Shown: piece by piece, positions 6,710-10,318 of the stretch
Layout of the letters: every line of letters starts with the position of its first letter
How positions within the stretch are numbered: the stretch's first letter is position 1
Origin: G039029935 sp039029935
GTDB taxonomy: Bacteria; Chloroflexota; Anaerolineae; Caldilineales; Caldilineaceae
Assembly: GCA_039029935.1 (NCBI GenBank)
Contig: JBCCFC010000393.1
Span: forward strand, 1 to 10,318
Direction of reading: 5' to 3'
DNA length: 10,318 bases
Position numbers and translations under genes: made by a program
Notes under the pieces: model-generated
Told to the model about the DNA's origin: nothing
Database searches by the model: none
Seen by the model: only the letters and a program-made list of their open reading frames with translations

Positions 6710-7828
6710 TTATTCTACAGGAAACAGCTGCAACTGTGCAGTGTTTTCTGCGACATGATTGTTAGAAGTTGTTGGAACAGCCTTGGGGTTCTCAGACAAC
6801 TGTTCAAGTGATTTTGTTTGTTTGGGTGGACGCTTTTTCCCACCATCAACAGGTAATGGCTCCACAGCTTTATCTCCATCAGGCCAAAATGTCGATAAGC
6901 TATGCAATTTATAATGGGTCGTTTCCTTGGTTGTTGTATTCTTGGAAGGAGTTTGGGGCTGCGGGGCAAAACGGCCCTTGGCACCTTCGATGTATTCGTC
7001 TACAACCTCACAGCAAGTCCAGTTGCGTTCCAATTGTTCACAAACTTCACCAGTGACACAACTACCGCCGAAGGGATCAAGGACAGTGTCACCCACGTCC
7101 GTTAACATGCGAACAAAAAATTCTGGTAGTTTGGCCGGGAATCTTGCTGGATGGGGTTTAATCTTATGCTCTCTACAGTAACGCAAATAGAAGGAATTGC
7201 TCTCTGTGTTCGGAATTGCAATCAGATTTGGCGGAATAGAGCCACCATTGTTGACTTGAAATTTATCACTTATATCATGACCGCTTGGTCTTTTTTTTGC
7301 TTGATAGCCGTTATCAATTAAATCCAACATAGAATCGCTATAGGGTGCTAAAATACGGCGGTTACTAGCCTTGGGCCAAGGGGATTTGGAGAGCCAATAG
7401 ACCGAATTGACCGCATCCTTGACACGGATACGACGAATATTTACCCATTCGGCGGGTGTTGGAAGTTTGGATGGGTTCCACCAATAAAACTCTTGAGCGA
7501 GATGAAATTCTACTTTGCGACACAGCATGATGAGCAATTCAAAGTGGTAGAGGCTGCGTGTTGGTTGACCTGGAAGCCATGACCCACCAATATCAATCAC
7601 CAAGGAACCACTCGGTTTGAGAACCCGATAAAATTCTTTGGCAAAGTTCTCAAACCACTCAAGATATTCGTCCTCAGCCACGTTTCCATAATCTTTTTTA
7701 CGCAGCAATGCAAAAGGTGGGCTGGTGAAAATCAAATCAACAGATTCATCAGCAATTTGGTTGCGCATATAACATAGGGAATCTTCGTGAATAATTTTTC
7801 CATGAGCTGTTGTTAATACAATATTCAT
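6710..7828 (-). CDS. PvuII-like N4-cytosine DNA methyltransferase
   Basis: This 372-residue enzyme uses S-adenosylmethionine to methylate DNA. The catalytic motif IV TSPPF (35-39) comes before the cofactor-binding motif I DPFGGSCVTG (251-260), with HPARFPAKLPEFFVR (226-240, motif X region) between them. This is the beta-class order, and SPPF is typical of N4-cytosine enzymes. From memory, SPPFALxxKKxYGN, NPSKLP, RIRVKDAVN and GGSIPPNL match M.PvuII (CAGCTG) and relatives closely, but the target site cannot be predicted safely. Residues 287-372 are a Pro/Thr/Lys/Asn-rich tail beyond the catalytic core, probably disordered. I chose the ATG at 7828; the open frame continues to 7987 but would overlap tsaB. 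A -10 box ends 8 bases before this ATG, so the mRNA may be leaderless. The downstream HNH gene makes a type II restriction-modification pair. Confidence 0.9.
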   Translation of the reverse strand: MNIVLTTAHGKIIHEDSLCYMRNQIADESVDLIFTSPPFALLRKKDYGNVAEDEYLEWFENFAKEFYRVLKPSGSLVIDIGGSWLPGQPTRSLYHFELLIMLCRKVEFHLAQEFYWWNPSKLPTPAEWVNIRRIRVKDAVNSVYWLSKSPWPKASNRRILAPYSDSMLDLIDNGYQAKKRPSGHDISDKFQVNNGGSIPPNLIAIPNTESNSFYLRYCREHKIKPHPARFPAKLPEFFVRMLTDVGDTVLDPFGGSCVTGEVCEQLERNWTCCEVVDEYIEGAKGRFAPQPQTPSKNTTTKETTHYKLHSLSTFWPDGDKAVEPLPVDGGKKRPPKQTKSLEQLSENPKAVPTTSNNHVAENTAQLQLFPVE

Positions 7829-7835
7829 GCACTCT

Positions 7836-7864
7836 ATTGTAATCGGTCTAGGGAAAAAATACAA
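7836..7864 (-). promoter_or_regulatory. Promoter of the methyltransferase gene, probably leaderless
   Basis: On the minus strand TTGTAT (7864-7859), a 17-base spacer and TACAAT (7841-7836, five of six consensus bases) form a sigma-70-type promoter. Only 7 bases separate the -10 box from the ATG at 7828, so transcription should start at or next to the start codon. Upstream of the ATG there is only a weak GAG and no proper Shine-Dalgarno sequence, which agrees with a leaderless mRNA. Confidence 0.5.
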
Positions 7865-7939
7865 ACGGATGTGCGGCGAGAATAGGCCAAACAAATACAT
7901 ATTTTGCGAACCACAACTTATATAGTTCGCCTTCCTTGA

Positions 7940-7948
7940 TGATATAAT
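7940..7948 (+). promoter_or_regulatory. Extended -10 promoter of tsaB, probably leaderless
   Basis: TGATATAAT is a perfect extended -10 element (TGn plus TATAAT). It ends 7 bases before the tsaB ATG at 7956, so the first transcribed base should be at or beside the A of the start codon. No Shine-Dalgarno sequence precedes the ATG, and the protein start matches the conserved TsaB N-terminus, so a later start is unlikely. A -35 box is not evident, as is allowed for extended -10 promoters. Confidence 0.6.
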
Positions 7949-7955
7949 CATAATC

Positions 7956-8639
7956 ATGTTACTTGCATTGGATACCGCAACGACCACGGCGTCGATTGCA
8001 CTTTATAATTTAGAGACAGATACATTGGTTGCCGAGACGACATGGCAAGCGCGCCGACGACACACACAGGATGTATTGCCGACAGTCGAGTTGATGATGC
8101 GTCAGATGGATGTGACACCGCAGCAGTTGACGGCTTTGGCTGTGACAACAGGACCGGGCAGTTTTACGGGTGTGCGTATTGGCATCAGCACGGTCAAAGG
8201 CATGGGGATTGGCTTACCTGAGACGACGCGTTTTTTGGGTGTGCCAACGTTGAGCGTGATGGCTGGCACTTGGCTGGATGCACACAAGGGGCCAGTTTGT
8301 GCAACGATTCAGGCTGGTCGGGGTCGATTTAACTGGGCAATGTTTGACGCATCGCAAATGCTTTGGCGACCACAACGTAGTGATCACCAGGCAGGCAAAG
8401 AGGATGAGTTTTTGCAATTTTTATCTGAGCAAGCTGATGGATCACCAATACTGCTTGTCGGTGAGTTGACGGAAACGCTGGTAGCGCAGGCGAGTGCATT
8501 GCCCCATGTACAGGTTGTAGACACAATTAGCGGTCAGCGGCGGTCAGGGCAGTTGGCACGATTGGCGGCGTTGCATTTCGCACAAGGGACTGAGGATACG
8601 CTGGCAGCGTTGCAACCATTGTATTTGCGTGAGCCGTAA
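7956..8639 (+). CDS. tsaB: tRNA threonylcarbamoyladenosine biosynthesis protein TsaB
   Basis: This protein of 227 residues is the TsaB subunit of the bacterial complex (TsaB, TsaD, TsaE) that transfers the threonylcarbamoyl group to adenosine 37 of tRNAs reading ANN codons, giving t6A. It has the ASKHA-fold N-terminus MLLALDTAT, the conserved RRRHTQDVLP stretch (33-42) and the signature TGPGSFTGVRIGIS (65-78). TsaB has lost catalytic activity in the family and acts as the partner that binds TsaD. The length is normal for the family. The N-terminal match fixes the start at 7956, which lies 7 bases after a perfect extended -10 box. It is followed 2 bases later by rimI, the common bacterial arrangement; tsaD, often in the same cluster, is not in the window. 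Confidence 0.93.
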   Translation: MLLALDTATTTASIALYNLETDTLVAETTWQARRRHTQDVLPTVELMMRQMDVTPQQLTALAVTTGPGSFTGVRIGISTVKGMGIGLPETTRFLGVPTLSVMAGTWLDAHKGPVCATIQAGRGRFNWAMFDASQMLWRPQRSDHQAGKEDEFLQFLSEQADGSPILLVGELTETLVAQASALPHVQVVDTISGQRRSGQLARLAALHFAQGTEDTLAALQPLYLREP

Positions 8640-8641
8640 GA

Positions 8642-9169
8642 ATGAACCATATTCAATTTGAACCGCTTACAATTGCTCACCTTGACGAGGTGATGCGCCT
8701 CGAATCGCTTTGTTTTTCCGCCCCTTGGCCGCGCAAGACCTATGAACGGGAATTGCTCCGCAATCCGCATAGCCATTATTGGCTATTGACACTGACCAAA
8801 ACAGAAGAGATTACTCCCTTCCCCATCATGGTCTATGGCGGCTACTTAAGTATGGGCGATGAAGCGCATATCATGACCATTGCGACACATCCTTACTGGC
8901 GTCAACGCGGATTGGCTCGTCAGTTTTTGCTCCGATTGTTGGCCTGCATCCGCAAACATGGAACACCCTCTGTGACGCTGGAAGTTCGTGCCAGCAATAC
9001 CGCCGCCATTGCGCTCTATGGTGGTCTTGGCTTTGAGCAAGTTGGGCGTCGTAAAAATTATTATCGCCACCCTAGAGAAGATGCAATTTTGTTGACATTA
9101 TTTGGTTTGGATGATGGGGCTGTGTGGCGACCGTTGGCAGCTCAGATGAAAAATAGTGTCTCGGATTAG
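8642..9169 (+). CDS. rimI: Ribosomal protein S18 alanine N-acetyltransferase RimI
   Basis: This 175-residue GNAT-family acetyltransferase is expected to acetylate the N-terminal alanine of ribosomal protein S18 using acetyl-CoA. The acetyl-CoA loop is RQRGLA (87-92) after the beta-4 strand HIMTIATHP (76-84). LEVRASNTAAIALYGGLGF (113-131) carries Glu114, Asn119 and Tyr126, and GRRKNYY (135-141) matches the RimI C-terminal signature. About 20 residues extend past the usual end. The gene starts 2 bases after the tsaB stop, so it is co-transcribed and probably translationally coupled; the region before the ATG has no separate strong ribosome binding site. General protein N-acetyltransferase activity on other targets is possible. 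The location next to tsaB strongly supports the RimI call over other GNAT enzymes. Confidence 0.88.
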   Translation: MNHIQFEPLTIAHLDEVMRLESLCFSAPWPRKTYERELLRNPHSHYWLLTLTKTEEITPFPIMVYGGYLSMGDEAHIMTIATHPYWRQRGLARQFLLRLLACIRKHGTPSVTLEVRASNTAAIALYGGLGFEQVGRRKNYYRHPREDAILLTLFGLDDGAVWRPLAAQMKNSVSD

Positions 9170-9209
9170 CACCGAAACCAATCCGCGATCCCAAAATCCG
9201 CGACACTAT
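9153..9209 (+). terminator. Hairpin overlapping the rimI stop codon, probable terminator
   Basis: ATAGTGTCTCGGATT (9153-9167) pairs with AATCCGCGACACTAT (9195-9209) over 15 positions with one mismatch (T9161 against C9201) and a loop of 27 bases. The rimI stop codon lies at the edge of the first arm. A direct repeat, AATCCGCGA at 9180-9188 and 9195-9203, offers a second pairing choice. The downstream stretch is only mildly T-rich, so it may be a rho-independent terminator or an mRNA-stabilising 3' structure. Confidence 0.45.
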
Positions 9210-9254
9210 CTTATCCTATTCAATTAACGAGTATATAGACTGTCAGAGGAGGTC

Positions 9255-9935
9255 ATGGCACGAAGACAACAATCAAGAGGTGTTTGCAACTATTGTGAAA
9301 AGGAGATGACCAAGGGCGGACTCACCCGTCATCTCAAAACTTGTGCATCGCGACAGCAAGCGATTGAGCAATCAACAAGTAAGAAATCGCAAAATATCTA
9401 CCACTTACAGGTACAAGATGCCTATGGTGGTGAGTTTTGGCTTCATTTAGAGATGAGCGGTACATCCACATTGGATGACTTGGACAATTATTTACGCGCC
9501 ATTTGGCTTGAATGTTGTGGACATATGAGCGAATTTTCGGTTGGTGGTGCATTTAGCCGCAATACGGTTGGCATGAACAGTCAAATGAATCGTACCTTTG
9601 ATATTGGGGAGCAAGTGACCCATGTCTACGACTTTGGTGACACATCCGAAACGCAAATCAAGTGTGTCGACGTCCGTCAAGGAGGTCCGCTAACCCAGTA
9701 TCCAATTACATTAATGGTCCGTAACAATATGCCAACGCCGCCCCGCAAGGAGTGTTCGCAGATCGCGACACACTTATGTTTTGAATGTGTACACGAGTAC
9801 GGTGAAAATGGTTTACTCTGTGACAAACACACAGATAGCCATCCACATGAGAATTATGATAGACCAAGGGTGTTGGTGAACTCGCCACGTTTGGGCTATT
9901 GTGCCTATACAGGGCCAGCCGACCCACCGTATTAA
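9255..9935 (+). CDS. Zinc-finger protein with pRiA4b ORF-3-like domain
   Basis: This 226-residue protein has three visible parts. Residues 11-30 form a C2HC zinc finger (Cys11, Cys14, His26, Cys30). About 48-150 match the plasmid pRiA4b ORF-3 family, with the hallmark YDFGD (125-129) and the YHLQVQ and LDDLDNYLRAIW segments. About 167-198 are a second cysteine/histidine cluster (Cys167, Cys175, Cys178, Cys189, His192, His196, His198) that could bind another zinc. It ends in a short CAYTGPADPPY tail. The pRiA4b ORF-3 family is often linked to plasmids and mobile elements, but its molecular role is unknown. The finger suggests nucleic acid or protein binding; I infer no specific function. AGGAGG (9247-9252) is a strong but unusually close ribosome binding site, 2 bases before the ATG. 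A weak TATATA at 9232-9237 could be the -10 box. Repeats begin directly after the stop. Confidence 0.82.
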   Translation: MARRQQSRGVCNYCEKEMTKGGLTRHLKTCASRQQAIEQSTSKKSQNIYHLQVQDAYGGEFWLHLEMSGTSTLDDLDNYLRAIWLECCGHMSEFSVGGAFSRNTVGMNSQMNRTFDIGEQVTHVYDFGDTSETQIKCVDVRQGGPLTQYPITLMVRNNMPTPPRKECSQIATHLCFECVHEYGENGLLCDKHTDSHPHENYDRPRVLVNSPRLGYCAYTGPADPPY

Positions 9936-9989
9936 GTGTTGGGGTGTGATGGTGTCGGGGTGTGATGGTGTTGGGGTGTGATGGTGTTG
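9936..9989. repeat. Tandem 16-base G/T-rich repeat
   Basis: Three copies of GTGTTGGGGTGTGATG (9936-9951, 9952-9967 with T to C at base 5, 9968-9983) are followed by a partial GTGTTG (9984-9989). It starts on the base after the stop codon of the 9255-9935 gene. The strand is strongly biased (G/T on plus, C/A on minus). It does not code for anything I recognise. Confidence 0.92.
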
Positions 9990-10010
9990 TAAACTATCGA
10001 CTTTCCACTT

Positions 10011-10050
10011 TCAACCCTTCAACCCTTCAACCCTTCAACTCTTCAACTTT
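10011..10050. repeat. Tandem 8-base C/T-rich repeat before a ribosome binding site
   Basis: Five 8-base units follow one another: TCAACCCT three times (10011-10034), then TCAACTCT (10035-10042) and TCAACTTT (10043-10050); the preceding TTCCACTT is a further degenerate unit. The array ends 4 bases before AAGGAG, the ribosome binding site of the next gene, so it lies in the leader or promoter spacer of that gene. Copy-number change would alter leader length without touching the frame. Confidence 0.9.
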
Positions 10051-10054
10051 TAAC

Positions 10055-10060
10055 AAGGAG
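10055..10060 (+). promoter_or_regulatory. Ribosome binding site of the gene at the right edge
   Basis: AAGGAG lies 6 bases before the ATG at 10067. This near-consensus site fixes the start of the truncated reading frame that follows. Confidence 0.8.
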
Positions 10061-10066
10061 AAAACT

Positions 10067-10318
10067 ATGAAATACAGCATCTGTTCATACAGCTTCCATC
10101 GCTCTAGCGATATGGATATATTTGATAACATCACATGGAATAAAGAACATGGCTTTGATTTGCTTGACCCTTGGATGAAGCATATGGCTGATGGCTATGT
10201 GGATACCGAGGCTGGACATGAATTTTTGACCAAGGTGAAGGCAGCGGCTGAGGAAGTCGGCCTGCCCTTTGGCTGTGTTGCGGTGGATGGCGCACACATT
10301 TATGAGCCAACAGCGGAG
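10067..10318 (+). CDS. Sugar phosphate isomerase/epimerase-like protein, 5' part
   Basis: Only the first 84 codons are present; the frame is open to the window edge with no stop. The N-terminus MKYSICSYSFHR (1-12), the helix ending in EHGFDLLDPW (27-36) and the FLTKVKAAAEEVGLPFGCVAV segment (53-73) fit the xylose isomerase-like TIM barrel (AP endonuclease 2 family). Members isomerise or epimerise sugars and cyclitols or are metal-dependent hydrolases. In this pattern the first beta strand carries YSF and the second GFDLLD. The metal-binding residues would lie further on and cannot be seen. The start is set by AAGGAG 6 bases before the ATG. Two tandem repeat arrays lie upstream. The substrate cannot be decided from this fragment. 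Confidence 0.75.
   Translation, partial: MKYSICSYSFHRSSDMDIFDNITWNKEHGFDLLDPWMKHMADGYVDTEAGHEFLTKVKAAAEEVGLPFGCVAVDGAHIYEPTAE

Noticed and set aside
6725..6730. CAGCTG within the methyltransferase gene as evidence for PvuII specificity
   Set aside because: One CAGCTG found by eye in about 10 kb is too few to judge depletion or self-protection, and the target site cannot be inferred from it.
7829..7987. N-terminal extension of the methyltransferase to an ATG at 7987
   Set aside because: It would overlap the start of tsaB on the other strand and cross the divergent promoters. The family-like start and the -10 box favour 7828.
9255..9935. Transposon passenger or insertion sequence at the pRiA4b ORF-3-like gene
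   Set aside because: No transposase, terminal inverted repeats or target duplication is visible around it; the adjacent tandem repeats are not inverted ends.
10011..10050. CRISPR array
   Set aside because: Units are 8 bases with no spacers between them, so this is a simple tandem repeat. No cas gene is present.

Overview
This window is a bacterial chromosome segment of medium GC content (about half, judged by eye). It is densely coded: nine complete protein genes plus the start of a tenth, no stretch over 300 bases without a gene, and no RNA gene that I could recognise. The gene types (TsaB and RimI in tandem, a soluble class I-type P450, a prolyl oligopeptidase without a signal peptide, a pRiA4b ORF-3-like protein) fit a free-living bacterium. 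The mixed GC, the Shine-Dalgarno-less genes with promoters placed at the start codon, and the short tandem repeats between genes would suit a Chloroflexota-like organism, but that is a weak inference.

Layout. Positions 1-85 hold a G/C-rich hairpin that probably ends the leftward prolyl oligopeptidase gene (86-2284, minus). From a shared 135-base divergent spacer, three genes run rightward: a UlaG-like metallo-beta-lactamase-fold hydrolase (2420-3220), a cytochrome P450 (3230-4438) and, after a 139-base spacer, a zinc-type medium-chain dehydrogenase (4578-5624). That spacer holds a tandem 16-base repeat, an extended -10 promoter and a perfect 14-base palindrome, so the dehydrogenase probably has its own regulated promoter. 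A hairpin at 5631-5671 separates it from the convergent next block.

The second block, on the minus strand, is a probable type II restriction-modification pair: a PvuII-like N4-cytosine DNA methyltransferase (7828 down to 6710), then 16 bases later an HNH endonuclease (6693 down to 5692). No controller (C) gene is visible.

Divergent from the methyltransferase, tsaB (7956-8639) and rimI (8642-9169) form a tight housekeeping pair for tRNA t6A synthesis and ribosomal protein S18 acetylation. Both tsaB and the methyltransferase have a good -10 box exactly 7 bases before the ATG and little or no Shine-Dalgarno sequence, so both transcripts may be leaderless.

The right end holds a zinc-finger plus pRiA4b ORF-3-like protein (9255-9935), a spacer with two different tandem repeats (16-base G/T-rich units, then 8-base C/T-rich units), and the beginning of a TIM-barrel sugar phosphate isomerase/epimerase-like gene that runs off the window (10067 onward).

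The points most worth following are the PvuII-like methyltransferase paired with an HNH enzyme instead of the PD-(D/E)XK enzyme of PvuII, the paired leaderless promoters, and the architecture of the 9255-9935 protein. I see no clear sign of a wholly new system.
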